From Clostridium sp. UBA4548 (GTDB lineage Bacteria > Bacillota > Clostridia > Clostridiales > Clostridiaceae), in contig NZ_DGLI01000003.1 of assembly GCF_002387895.1 (NCBI RefSeq), positions 1 to 64,000 of the forward strand: a stretch of 64,000 nucleotides of DNA. Direction: 5' to 3'. Positions 34,167-42,248 of this stretch are shown one piece after another. Under the pieces are notes generated by a model. The model made no database searches and was not told the origin of the DNA. It saw only the letters and a list, made by a program, of their open reading frames with translations. Made by a program: the position numbers and the translations under genes. The stretch's first letter is position 1. Every line of letters starts with the position of its first letter.

Positions 34167-34172
34167 ATTATA
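34167..34172 (-). promoter_or_regulatory. Possible -10 of the hydratase alpha gene
   Basis: TATAAT on the minus strand, 24 bases before the start codon at 34143, with AAGGAGG between. There is no good -35 hexamer; the repeat array begins about 24 bp upstream. Confidence 0.4.
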
Positions 34173-34195
34173 GGCTTATTGTGTGTAGAGAAATA

Positions 34196-34249
34196 TTTTA
34201 TATGACCATATAGTTTTATATGACCATATAACTTTATATTAACATATAG
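34196..34249. repeat. Three tandem 18-bp repeats in the hydratase promoter region
   Basis: TTTTATATGACCATATAG (34196-34213), TTTTATATGACCATATAA (34214-34231) and CTTTATATTAACATATAG (34232-34249). The first two differ at one base. The core TATATGACCATATA is nearly palindromic. The array abuts the mal terminator and lies directly upstream of the -35 region, so an operator array is likely. Confidence 0.75.
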
Positions 34250-34279
34250 AAAAAGGCAGTTTAAATAAACCGCCTTTTT
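34245..34279 (-). terminator. Terminator after mal
   Basis: AAAAAGGC-GTTT and AAAC-GCCTTTTT pair with one internal mismatch (34250-34279). On the minus strand it ends TTTTTCTAT. It separates mal from the hydratase genes. Confidence 0.75.
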
Positions 34280-34296
34280 AATTCACCATAGGTGTA

Positions 34297-35538
34297 CTAT
34301 TTTCTTCTGTTAACTAATGCAACTACTCTATTCATTTCGTTATTAACTATCATGTAACCTTCATCAACACCCATACCTGGTTTTGCTAAGCATTGATCTG
34401 CTCCACAAGCCATAGCAATGTTTGTGCAGATTTCAGCTGATCTGTTTGTTTCGTTACATGTTCCACCACAGTAAGCGCCTATTCCTTTTTCTTTGCAATA
34501 TAATATTGCTTCTATTATATTGTTTACTCCACCTAAGTCTGGAGTTTTTATTTGAAGCATGTGTCCTGCTTTGTTATCAGCAAATAGTACAACGTCCTCA
34601 TATGTGTTACACCATTCATCTGCAACAAGCTCTACGTTTATGCCTCTATTTTCAAACTCTACTCTTAAGTCTCTTAGTGCTTCCATTTGTCTTTCTCTAT
34701 GCTCAACGTCCATTGGTCCTTCAATTCTTAATTTGAAAGGTTTAGCTGCTTCTTCTAAAGTTGCAATATAATCAGCCATTGCTTTTATATCATAGTTGAA
34801 GGCAGCTCCAATTGTTCCATAAACATCTATATGGAATACTGGACTGTAATCTTCTCTTGTTCTTAATTGTAGTACTCTATCGCTTAACCATTTAACGTAA
34901 TCTCTTAATTTTTCTCCATTGTTACCAAGTTTATCAGCAACATGGTTGATTAGTGCATGTGGCATTACGTCAGCACCCTTTATAATCATTTTATCAGCAT
35001 TGATGTATCTGTCGTCTCCTGATTGAGTGAATATAGGAATTCTTTTAATTTCTACTCCTGTGTTGTATTCTTCTTTAACAACCTCAGCCATAGTTACTTT
35101 CTTAGCTTTAGCAACAGCATCAAGAATAGCTTGTGTTATTCCATATCTTATTGCAGTATGAAGTCTTTGTCCTCCAATATTCATTTTGTCGAACTCTTCA
35201 GCTAAAGCTTTAAAGCTTTCTAATTCTCTTCCTATAAGTTTTGGTGCTATTTCATTTTCTATAACAGGTATAAAATCTTTTGCAAGGAATAATGGATCTC
35301 TTCCGCCTGCTCCAGAGTATTGAACTGCTGCACAATCTCCATGAGCTACTTGACCATCTTCAAGTATTAACATTACAGATATAGATTCTCCAGCTTGTCT
35401 TACTGAGCTAAAGCCTTCTGTAACTGGCTCTCCTACATATGTAAATCCATCATGACCAGCGCCTTTTTTTATAGCTCTTTGATCATCAAAGTAAAATCCT
35501 GTTCTTCCAGCTGAACATACCACATCAACTATTTTCAT
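34297..35538 (-). CDS. mal: Methylaspartate ammonia-lyase
   Basis: A 413-residue enzyme of the enolase superfamily, the same length as the Clostridium tetanomorphum enzyme. It removes ammonia from (2S,3S)-3-methylaspartate to give mesaconate. Expected active-site residues are visible: the His in MPHALIN, Mg ligands in HIDVYG, IEGPMD and LVADEW, and the catalytic Lys in QIKTPD (family positions 194, 238, 273, 307 and 331). It lies 363 bp after glmE, with a hairpin and its own promoter-like sequence in the gap, so it can be expressed separately from the mutase genes. Confidence 0.97.
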   Translation of the reverse strand: MKIVDVVCSAGRTGFYFDDQRAIKKGAGHDGFTYVGEPVTEGFSSVRQAGESISVMLILEDGQVAHGDCAAVQYSGAGGRDPLFLAKDFIPVIENEIAPKLIGRELESFKALAEEFDKMNIGGQRLHTAIRYGITQAILDAVAKAKKVTMAEVVKEEYNTGVEIKRIPIFTQSGDDRYINADKMIIKGADVMPHALINHVADKLGNNGEKLRDYVKWLSDRVLQLRTREDYSPVFHIDVYGTIGAAFNYDIKAMADYIATLEEAAKPFKLRIEGPMDVEHRERQMEALRDLRVEFENRGINVELVADEWCNTYEDVVLFADNKAGHMLQIKTPDLGGVNNIIEAILYCKEKGIGAYCGGTCNETNRSAEICTNIAMACGADQCLAKPGMGVDEGYMIVNNEMNRVVALVNRRK

Positions 35539-35582
35539 TATTAATACACCTTACTTTCTTAAAATTCCTTTGTATTATGAAT

Positions 35583-35600
35583 ATTATAGGAAACCAAAGT
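35583..35600 (-). promoter_or_regulatory. mal promoter -10 with an element shared with trxA
   Basis: The plus strand reads ATTATAGGAAACCAAAGT; the complement carries TATAAT (35583-35588) about 45 bases before the mal ATG. It shares 16 of 18 bases with 13928-13945 upstream of trxA. Confidence 0.45.
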
Positions 35601-35830
35601 CTAAGCTGTCTAACCATGAACCTTTTTGGGTTCCCCAAGACTTTTTAAATATTTAAAGCCTTTTTAATACTGAGCAAGTTCATTTAATTCAACGACTTTC
35701 GAAGAAATTTTTATTCCTAACAAAGTATCCTTTGCTTGAAAACTTATTTTTCATTATGGATTCTCCATTAAAGATCATTGTAAAATTCTCTATCTAAATG
35801 TCATTAAATATATTGCTTTAGTATATCTAT

Positions 35831-35879
35831 AAGAGAATCAAATCTTCATTATATTATTAATTTTTAATTTGATTCTCTT
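35831..35879 (-). terminator. Hairpin after glmE
   Basis: AAGAGAATCAAAT and ATTTGATTCTCTT form a 13-bp perfect stem with a 23-base loop, 22 bp after the glmE stop. There is no T-run on the minus strand, so it may stabilise the mutase mRNA or terminate only partly. Confidence 0.5.
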
Positions 35880-35901
35880 AAAAATCAATTAGTAATATTA
35901 A

Positions 35902-37353
35902 CTATTCTGGTCTTCCTACAAGCTTACCTTTTCCTACAGCAAAGATGTCATCAATTGTCATTTGGAATCCAACCTCACGACCTTCGAATTTACCTCTTTC
36001 CTCTAATTTTCTCATGTTGTAAGCTTTAAGTTCATTTGTAAATGGTACATTACCGAATTTTAAGTATCTAACAGCACCATTGTTATCTCTTGCTGGCATC
36101 ATTTTACCAGCATTGTATTTGCTTGGTGCAAATGGTACATCTATGATTCCCATAGCAAAACCTTTAACTGCTCCTATTGCTAAGTCACCATTACCTACTT
36201 CATATATTTTATCTATCATACACTTTGTTTCAGCTTTAATTATTTCTATTTCTTGCTTTAATTCCTCAGACATTGGCATTCTTTGTCCTTGTAATAAGTT
36301 CAATGTCATTTTAGTAGCCTTGATTCCTTGAGCGTTAGCTTCTTTTGTTGGAATACCTATAGCTTCATGAGGAGTTTTTACTATAACCTTAGTAGCTCCT
36401 GCAAGGGCTGCTGCTGCTGCTCCAGTAGATATAACTCCGAAAGCTTTAGCTTCGTCAGCAGGGAAACCACCCATCCATTGATGGAATACTGTTGTTAAGT
36501 AAACATTCATATGTCCATGAGCTTTTAAGTACTCATCACATTGCTCTTCTAATGCTCTTATAGCTGCAACGTCTTGAATTAAGTTACCACATTGTCCGTA
36601 ACCAACAGTGATATTTTTTACTCCTTGCTCAGCTGCAAGTAATGCTTCTATTATTGCAACAGCATTTGAAGTACTTGGTGGAACTAATGTACCAGTTAAT
36701 GGTCCAAATGGCTCTCTATTTATTGATACACCTTGCTCTTCATAGAAACCAACTAGTCTATCACAATATTGCCAGTCAAGTATTGTTTTCTCTAATGTTA
36801 CACTCTTAGCATAAGGGATATTGTAAGAAATACCGCCACCCTCATTTGAAGTCCATCCTGATGCATGTGTAATTTCAGCAAGTAATCTACCATCTGGAGT
36901 ACCGTGTCTTGATTCTAATGGTAAGTTTACAGCTTCGAAAACTGTTCTACATCCTTTTACACCATGGTTAACTCCTGGGAAACCATTTAGAAGTGATCTT
37001 CCTTCTTTTATACTTTCTTGAATACCAACTTCACATTCTTCATATCTATTTTGTCTAGTATAACTATCTATTGTTGATGGAAGTAAATCAGCTCCACCTT
37101 CATCTTGTAAGTAATTAAGTAACTCTATGTGCTTATCTATTAAAGCAACTCCTGCTCTAGGCTGAGCTAATGTTATTCCAGCTTCTTTCGCAGCCACTAA
37201 CTTTTTAGCAAAATTCTTATGATCTGGAATTTGTTTGTTGTATTCAATAGCTTCTTCAAGATTAATATCCTTACCTGTAGACCATTGTGCTAAAACTTCT
37301 TCTCTTACTTTGAAAAACTCGTCTTGAGTCCATTTTTTATTTTTAAGTTCCAC
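35902..37353 (-). CDS. glmE: Glutamate mutase epsilon (catalytic) subunit
   Basis: A 483-residue catalytic subunit of coenzyme-B12-dependent glutamate mutase. It forms the TIM barrel that binds L-glutamate and, with GlmS, rearranges it to (2S,3S)-3-methylaspartate. Length and segments such as QPRAGVALIDKHIELLNYLQ (N-terminal) and NREPFGPLTGTLVPPS match the family. It follows glmL by one base, in the classic order S-L-E. Confidence 0.96.
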   Translation of the reverse strand: MELKNKKWTQDEFFKVREEVLAQWSTGKDINLEEAIEYNKQIPDHKNFAKKLVAAKEAGITLAQPRAGVALIDKHIELLNYLQDEGGADLLPSTIDSYTRQNRYEECEVGIQESIKEGRSLLNGFPGVNHGVKGCRTVFEAVNLPLESRHGTPDGRLLAEITHASGWTSNEGGGISYNIPYAKSVTLEKTILDWQYCDRLVGFYEEQGVSINREPFGPLTGTLVPPSTSNAVAIIEALLAAEQGVKNITVGYGQCGNLIQDVAAIRALEEQCDEYLKAHGHMNVYLTTVFHQWMGGFPADEAKAFGVISTGAAAAALAGATKVIVKTPHEAIGIPTKEANAQGIKATKMTLNLLQGQRMPMSEELKQEIEIIKAETKCMIDKIYEVGNGDLAIGAVKGFAMGIIDVPFAPSKYNAGKMMPARDNNGAVRYLKFGNVPFTNELKAYNMRKLEERGKFEGREVGFQMTIDDIFAVGKGKLVGRPE

Positions 37354-37354
37354 T

Positions 37355-38770
37355 TTAATTTACCTCCTGGTGATTACACACTTCAACTAAATATTTTTTC
37401 ATAATTCTCACTGCTTTATCAGGATGATCTTGAGCCAATAAGCCCATTGCTGATAATATATATGTTTTATCCAATAAGTACTTTGGTTTTTGTGGTCTTA
37501 GTGATACTGGATTTTCTTTACTGAAATTACCAGCACTTAAAATATCTCCGGGATTCTTACTATGTACAAGAACTCCACCGGTACCAATCATGTATTTGAT
37601 TTCCATTAAGTCTTTTCCTACTTGGTTATAAACTGCACCCATAGGTGTGTATATGCTTTCTATAGTACCGCAATGCCTTTCCATTGAAAGTTCTGTAGCA
37701 ACCTTTGCCATAGCTTCATCAAACTTAATATCCTCTTCAGTTCCAGGTACCATTTTAATATTTTCATTTCTATATCTACAGTTCTCTTCTAAATTAATAC
37801 TTCTATTTTCATCCTTTAGATATGTTCTAAGCTTTCTACTTCCTGCAGCTTCCCATAAAGATACTGCAGAATATCTCATTCCAAGATCTCCTTCAACAGT
37901 TCTTTTAGCATAAGGTTCCTCTAGACCTTTCATATTAACTCCAGGTTTAGTTGGTTCTCCCATAGCTATGGAATGCACATCTGTAGTTGCTCCCCCAATA
38001 TCTATAATTACTAAATCACCAATGCCTTCTTCTTCATCACTGCCCTCACTTAAAACCCTAGCAGCTTTTAGCACCGCAGCCGGTGTTGGCATTAGTATGC
38101 CATTTACAAAACTCTCTGCATTAGAAAGACCCTTAGCATCAGTAATTTTCTCCATAAATACTTTTCTAATTTCTTCTCTAGCTGGCTCAACATTCAAAGC
38201 ATTAAGTTGTGGCATAACATTTTCAGTTATACTGAAATAAAATCCTGCCTCTTTGAACAGTTCTCTTATTTCATCATTAGCACTTTTGTTTCCTGCTACT
38301 ACTACTGGAAGATTTACATTTCCTTCTACAAGCATTTTAGCGTTATGCAAAATACATTGCTTATTTCCTCCATTAGTACCTCCAGCTAAAAGTATTATAT
38401 CTAAATCGGCATTTTTAATTTCTTCTATTTCATCCTTAGTAAGTTCATAGCTGTAAACCTTTAACACCCTTGCGCCTGCGCCTAGTGCGGCTCTCTTAGC
38501 AGCCTCTGCTGTTAAGTCTGGAACTAATCCAATAGCAACCATCTTTAATCCACCAGCTGCTGAAGAACAAGCAAGTTTTTTAACAAAATTTACATCTTTT
38601 CCTTCTAGTTGTTCTAATAACTTTTCATAGGCCTTGTTAAAACCTACCATGATATCATCTTCAATAGTGGTGATATCCTTCGCTGTAGCTAGTATTTCTT
38701 CATTATCTATATCTACCGCTGTAAGCTTTGTATAGGTACTACCAAAGTCTAAAAGTAAATAAGCATTCAC
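37355..38770 (-). CDS. glmL: GlmL/MutL, glutamate mutase reactivation ATPase
   Basis: A 471-residue actin-like ATPase with the phosphate motif LDFGSTYTKLTAVD at the N-terminus and IIDIGGATTDVHS in the middle. It is encoded between the two mutase subunits and is thought to reactivate the enzyme by exchanging damaged cobalamin. The length is the family norm. Confidence 0.95.
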   Translation of the reverse strand: MNAYLLLDFGSTYTKLTAVDIDNEEILATAKDITTIEDDIMVGFNKAYEKLLEQLEGKDVNFVKKLACSSAAGGLKMVAIGLVPDLTAEAAKRAALGAGARVLKVYSYELTKDEIEEIKNADLDIILLAGGTNGGNKQCILHNAKMLVEGNVNLPVVVAGNKSANDEIRELFKEAGFYFSITENVMPQLNALNVEPAREEIRKVFMEKITDAKGLSNAESFVNGILMPTPAAVLKAARVLSEGSDEEEGIGDLVIIDIGGATTDVHSIAMGEPTKPGVNMKGLEEPYAKRTVEGDLGMRYSAVSLWEAAGSRKLRTYLKDENRSINLEENCRYRNENIKMVPGTEEDIKFDEAMAKVATELSMERHCGTIESIYTPMGAVYNQVGKDLMEIKYMIGTGGVLVHSKNPGDILSAGNFSKENPVSLRPQKPKYLLDKTYILSAMGLLAQDHPDKAVRIMKKYLVEVCNHQEVN

Positions 38771-38797
38771 CTAAATCACTCCAGTTACTTTTTATAA

Positions 38798-39205
38798 TTA
38801 ACAAAGGTCCTCTTTTAAATCATGAATTGTTGTTTCTAAAGTAGTTCCTGGTGGGTAAACTCTATCAAAACCCATTGCTACGAATCTTGACTTAACTTCT
38901 TCCCAGTTTTGTTTACCTACAACTATGTTTCCTCCAACATATAGCTTTATGCCTTTTAATCCTGCTTCATCACATTTTTCCCTAAGTCCTCTACAGTCTA
39001 TTTCTCCATGTCCATATAGAGAAGAAACTATAATTGCATCTGCATTAGTCTCAACTGCTGCATTTATGAAGTCTTCTTGTGGTGATAAAACTCCAATATT
39101 GATAACATTAAATCCTGCCTCAGTTAGAGCATAATCTAATATTTTGTTACCAACTGCATGACAGTCTGCACCAATAACTCCAAGAACTAAAGTCTTTTTT
39201 TCCAT
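38798..39205 (-). CDS. glmS: Glutamate mutase sigma (cobalamin-binding) subunit
   Basis: A 135-residue B12-binding subunit. The DxHxxG motif (DCHAVG, residues 14-19) provides His16, the lower ligand of cobalt; the SSLYGHGEIDC and YVGGNIVVGK segments complete the binding site. It starts 21 bp after the regulator gene, so regulator and mutase are one operon. Confidence 0.97.
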   Translation of the reverse strand: MEKKTLVLGVIGADCHAVGNKILDYALTEAGFNVINIGVLSPQEDFINAAVETNADAIIVSSLYGHGEIDCRGLREKCDEAGLKGIKLYVGGNIVVGKQNWEEVKSRFVAMGFDRVYPPGTTLETTIHDLKEDLC

Positions 39206-39226
39206 TTTAAAAAGCCTCCTAAATAA

Positions 39227-40204
39227 TTAAATGTAATTTTTTTGATATCTTATTTCTATGATTTTCGACTTAAGCGCTTTAACAGAACCTTCATCTAAGC
39301 TATAGGAAAACTCTATGATTTCTTTATTTTCCTTATTTAACTTACATACATCCTTATACCTACCGGGTGTAACAATTAAAACATCAGAGCCTTGAATTAA
39401 CGCATCCAATTTATTTTCATCGGTTTCGTTAAAATACTCTACTGGTAAATCATCTAACCCTGCATTTTCTAAAGCTGCCTTAATCTTAAATATAAACTCC
39501 TCAGATAAACAAATAAAAGCAAATTTGGTATCTGAAGGATGTCTAGCAATTTTTACTATGGATTCTAGGTTAGGATTAATTGCAATGCCTAAAACTTCCT
39601 TGTCATAATCCTTTAAAAGATTATTAACTTCATTTACATGATTAAAGGTAGCGATAACTACTTGACATTTATGTAGCTTGTCTTTTATTTCGTCATTTAT
39701 ATTCTCAAGTTCTCCAACAGTTAATGGTATAGCATTCATGTTAGTAGTTTTAGTTAACTGTTTACTAAACATTCTAGCTTGTTCAATATTACATTCAACA
39801 AAAGCTGCAGTTATTTTATCCATTAACTTTTTCTTTTCTTTTACTCTATTTGTAACTATTTCTAAGAAGTCATCAGCTTCGATACCTATTTCTAAAGCTT
39901 CTTCAAAAGCAAGGTCAACAAATTTAATTATCTTCTTCTGGCTATCTTGGCTTTTCCAAGAAACCACTTCTTCCGCTACGAAAGTACCCTTCCCCTGAAT
40001 GGACTTTAAAACACCATTTATCTCAAGCTCCTTATAAGCAGCACTTATAGTATTCCTACTTATTTTAAGCTCTTGTGATAATTCTCTTTCCGTTGGCATC
40101 TTATTTCCAACCTTGAGAGCACCTTCTTTAATAAGGTCCATTATTTGCTTTTTAACTTGAATATATAGTGGAACCCCACTTTTTTTATCTAATATAATGT
40201 TCAC
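39227..40204 (-). CDS. GntR-family regulator of the methylaspartate operon
   Basis: About 325 residues. The N-terminal winged helix of the GntR type (PLYIQVKKQIMDLI, then NKMPTERELSQELKISRNTI) is followed by a roughly 220-residue domain that resembles no common GntR effector domain I know, with segments such as VVIATFNHVNEVNNLL and SDVLIVTPGRYKD. I place the start at a GTG (40204) because GGAGGT lies 6 bases upstream; the longer reading from a TTG puts that box inside the gene. It is the first gene of glmS-glmL-glmE and probably regulates it. The ligand may be glutamate, cobalamin or a pathway intermediate. Confidence 0.88.
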   Translation of the reverse strand: MNIILDKKSGVPLYIQVKKQIMDLIKEGALKVGNKMPTERELSQELKISRNTISAAYKELEINGVLKSIQGKGTFVAEEVVSWKSQDSQKKIIKFVDLAFEEALEIGIEADDFLEIVTNRVKEKKKLMDKITAAFVECNIEQARMFSKQLTKTTNMNAIPLTVGELENINDEIKDKLHKCQVVIATFNHVNEVNNLLKDYDKEVLGIAINPNLESIVKIARHPSDTKFAFICLSEEFIFKIKAALENAGLDDLPVEYFNETDENKLDALIQGSDVLIVTPGRYKDVCKLNKENKEIIEFSYSLDEGSVKALKSKIIEIRYQKNYI

Positions 40205-40225
40205 CTTAACACCTCCCAAGTATTT

Positions 40226-40245
40226 GGATTAATGGATTAATCCAT
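40226..40245. promoter_or_regulatory. Candidate GntR operator
   Basis: ATGGATTAATCCAT at 40232-40245 is a perfect 14-bp palindrome, overlapping two tandem copies of GGATTAAT (40226-40233 and 40234-40241). It lies just after the -10 element, over the likely transcription start, and 22 bp before the regulator start codon. Confidence 0.7.
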
Positions 40246-40255
40246 TGCCATAAAT

Positions 40256-40284
40256 ATAATACCATATGGACCAATTTAATTCAA
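40256..40284 (-). promoter_or_regulatory. Promoter of the regulator-glmSLE operon
   Basis: On the minus strand: TTGAAT (40279-40284), a 17-bp spacer, and TATTAT (40256-40261). This is close to the vegetative consensus and ideally placed relative to the operator. Confidence 0.65.
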
Positions 40285-40306
40285 AACCCCTATATACGCA
40301 AATATT

Positions 40307-40339
40307 AAAAAAAGTCTACTTTATTTAATATAAGTAGAC
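40307..40339 (-). terminator. Terminator after cwlD
   Basis: GTCTACTT (40314-40321) and AAGTAGAC (40332-40339), followed on the minus strand by TTTTTTTAAT. Confidence 0.8.
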
Positions 40340-40347
40340 CCTTTGCT

Positions 40348-41052
40348 CTAGTTTCCTCCGTTTTTGAAGTACATGCTAATAGATTTATAAAGAGATTCAG
40401 CTATTTTTGTTTGATATTCATCGGTGCTTAGCTTTTGTGCCTCTTCTTGATTACTTAAAAAACCACATTCCACAATGACTCCTGGCATATTGTCATTGGA
40501 CCTAAGCACCTTATAATGAGTTTCAGCTGGCTTAGCTTTTCTTTTATTGGATGGGTCCAAATCTGTCTTTAGATTTTCTTGAACTAAGTTTGCGAACTCC
40601 ATGCTATCCTCATGCCTTGAATACCATACCTGGGCGCCTTTGCAATCAGCCTGTGGAAACTTATTTAAATGTATACTAATAAATAGGTCACACTCCATAT
40701 CCTTCTTCATTGCTGCTCTTTTATTGAGGTCCTCAATCTTTTTATCTCTTACAGATTTCCCCTCAGTGTATAACCCTTCATCTTCATATCTTGTGAGAAT
40801 TATCTTGTATCCGTCCTTCTTCAGTAATTCATCTAACTTCAATGCTATACTTAAGTTAATATTTTTTTCACAGATTCCATCACTAGAGCATGCCCCTCCG
40901 TCTATTCCTCCATGTCCTGGATCAATTAAAATAACCTTTGTTGTGCTATCCTCAAATACTGTTAAAAAAGACTTTAAATTAATAGCAAATATTAGTGCTA
41001 TTCCCAATACCACTACTGCTAAAATTACAACTAATTTTTTATTTTGTATCAT
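40348..41052 (-). CDS. cwlD: N-acetylmuramoyl-L-alanine amidase CwlD
   Basis: A 234-residue amidase_3 enzyme with an N-terminal membrane anchor (residues 7-26). Zinc ligands are seen in IDPGHGG, CEKN and SIHLN, and the catalytic Glu in IVECGFLSN. In spore formers CwlD removes stem peptides so that muramic delta-lactam forms in the spore cortex. It lies near rpsI, its usual place in Firmicutes, though here a phosphate transporter and a DUF2325 gene intervene. Confidence 0.88.
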   Translation of the reverse strand: MIQNKKLVVILAVVVLGIALIFAINLKSFLTVFEDSTTKVILIDPGHGGIDGGACSSDGICEKNINLSIALKLDELLKKDGYKIILTRYEDEGLYTEGKSVRDKKIEDLNKRAAMKKDMECDLFISIHLNKFPQADCKGAQVWYSRHEDSMEFANLVQENLKTDLDPSNKRKAKPAETHYKVLRSNDNMPGVIVECGFLSNQEEAQKLSTDEYQTKIAESLYKSISMYFKNGGN

Positions 41053-41438
41053 ACACCCACCCTATAAATATTATTCTGTACTAATATCTATTCAACTTGT
41101 CTATATTTTATTAGTAGTTTTAACTTATAAATTAATTGGCACTATACTATAAGGTCCAATGTTTTATTGTAAAGTAAACCCCACAAAAAAATATAAAAAA
41201 ATAAACTTCATTGAAGTTTATTTTTTAAAGAACCAAAATCAAGATTTAGCTTGTAAATTAAACCTACCTTGTTTCCATTTAAACCTTTGAAAATAAGGGA
41301 ATTGGAATTTCACTAAAGAAGCCTATCTCTGAAATATTTATATTTATTAAGGAATTACGTTTAACCTATAAAAGACCTTAAATATACTTTATTCATTAAC
41401 CTACTCGCAGGCTATTAATATTTCAATAATAATCTAGA
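41053..41438. other. 386-bp gap between DUF2325 gene and cwlD
   Basis: Contains the terminator at 41194-41227 and the upstream region of cwlD. No gene recognised. Confidence 0.5.
41194..41227. terminator. Bidirectional terminator after the DUF2325 gene
   Basis: AAAAAATAAACTTC and GAAGTTTATTTTTT pair around ATT; both strands end in T-runs. Confidence 0.75.
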
Positions 41439-41729
41439 CTAATTTTTCCTTAGGCTTATTTCCGATAAGGCATTTTCTAAAGTTTGAAGACTACTATTGT
41501 GTAACCTAAAGCTAGGTATATTCTTTTTCTTTGAAATTTTCATAGTAGAAAGCACTAATTTATGAGAAACTACATCTGTAAGCATAACAATGTAATCTGG
41601 ATTTCCAATTCTTCTACATAAATCACTTGGCATTTTAGTGAAAACTTTCACCTTACATCCGTGTTTCTCTCCAGTGCTTATATAAATCCTTTCCATTCTT
41701 TCATGTCCCCCAATAATCACAACACTCAT
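41439..41729 (-). CDS. DUF2325 domain protein
   Basis: A 96-residue protein that begins VVIIGGHERMERIY and ends with a helical FRLHNSSLQTLENALSE segment, as in the DUF2325 family, whose function is unsettled. Candidate promoter and Fur-like box lie upstream (41834-41893), so iron-responsive expression is possible. It is a single-gene transcript, with a terminator after it. Confidence 0.8.
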   Translation of the reverse strand: MSVVIIGGHERMERIYISTGEKHGCKVKVFTKMPSDLCRRIGNPDYIVMLTDVVSHKLVLSTMKISKKKNIPSFRLHNSSLQTLENALSEISLRKN

Positions 41730-41833
41730 TTAATATCCCTCCCTTAATTAATCACTAGAAATTATATGTGGTTCTAAACTTACAATCACACACCACCTTA
41801 AGAATTTATAAAATAACTCTCCATAGATTGATT

Positions 41834-41852
41834 GATATTGATTATCATTTAC
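41834..41852. promoter_or_regulatory. Fur-like box upstream of the DUF2325 gene
   Basis: Contains TGATATTGATTATCA (41833-41847), one mismatch from the 7-1-7 consensus TGATAATnATTATCA. It lies just downstream of a candidate promoter. Confidence 0.45.
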
Positions 41853-41864
41853 ATCTTTGTAACT

Positions 41865-41893
41865 AGAATATCATAAGCCTTTTATGTTGTAAA
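41865..41893 (-). promoter_or_regulatory. Candidate promoter of the DUF2325 gene
   Basis: TTTACA (41888-41893), 17-bp spacer, TATTCT (41865-41870) on the minus strand. Confidence 0.4.
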
Positions 41894-42074
41894 TATACTT
41901 TTTAAATTTCATAATTTTATTCCTATATTCATTCTTATGTAAGGTTGATTTATCAATATTAATTTAATCAAAATCTCCATCACAAGTTATTCCTGCTGAA
42001 ATTCACCCTATTAAAGCTACTATTTTATTATTATTCTTAACTTCTTTTGTTAAATGCAAATTCATATGCCTATA

Positions 42075-42116
42075 CGTAAAAAACCACTATGAAATTCTAC
42101 TTTCATAGTGGTTTTT
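42075..42116. terminator. Terminator after the Na/Pi cotransporter gene
   Basis: AAAAACCACTATGAAA and TTTCATAGTGGTTTTT form a 16-bp perfect stem with a 6-base loop; T-runs follow on both strands. Confidence 0.85.
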
Positions 42117-42248
42117 ATTTTCCTTTATGGCTGATTCTAAGAAGGAAGCCAAATTATACATTGGTTCCTTTAAAATCTTTGAAAATGATAAATATAAAAG
42201 AATTATCTTTTCACAGTGAGTTTAATATGAATAAATAAATATTCTAGA

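Larger units (their letters stand above)
35539..35901. other. 363-bp leader between glmE and mal
   Basis: It contains the hairpin at 35831-35879 and the mal -10 region at 35583-35600. No gene. I looked for a cobalamin riboswitch here and did not find one. Confidence 0.5.
41730..42248. other. 519-bp gap with regulatory site and terminator
   Basis: It contains the DUF2325 promoter/Fur-like box near 41834-41893 and the terminator of the phosphate transporter gene at 42075-42116. No gene seen. Confidence 0.5.

Noticed and set aside
34196..34249. CRISPR array
   Set aside because: The three 18-bp units are contiguous without spacers and no cas genes are present.
35539..35901. Cobalamin or glycine riboswitch in the glmE-mal gap
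   Set aside because: I looked for the conserved B12-box type sequence and tandem aptamer features and did not see them; only a simple hairpin is present.
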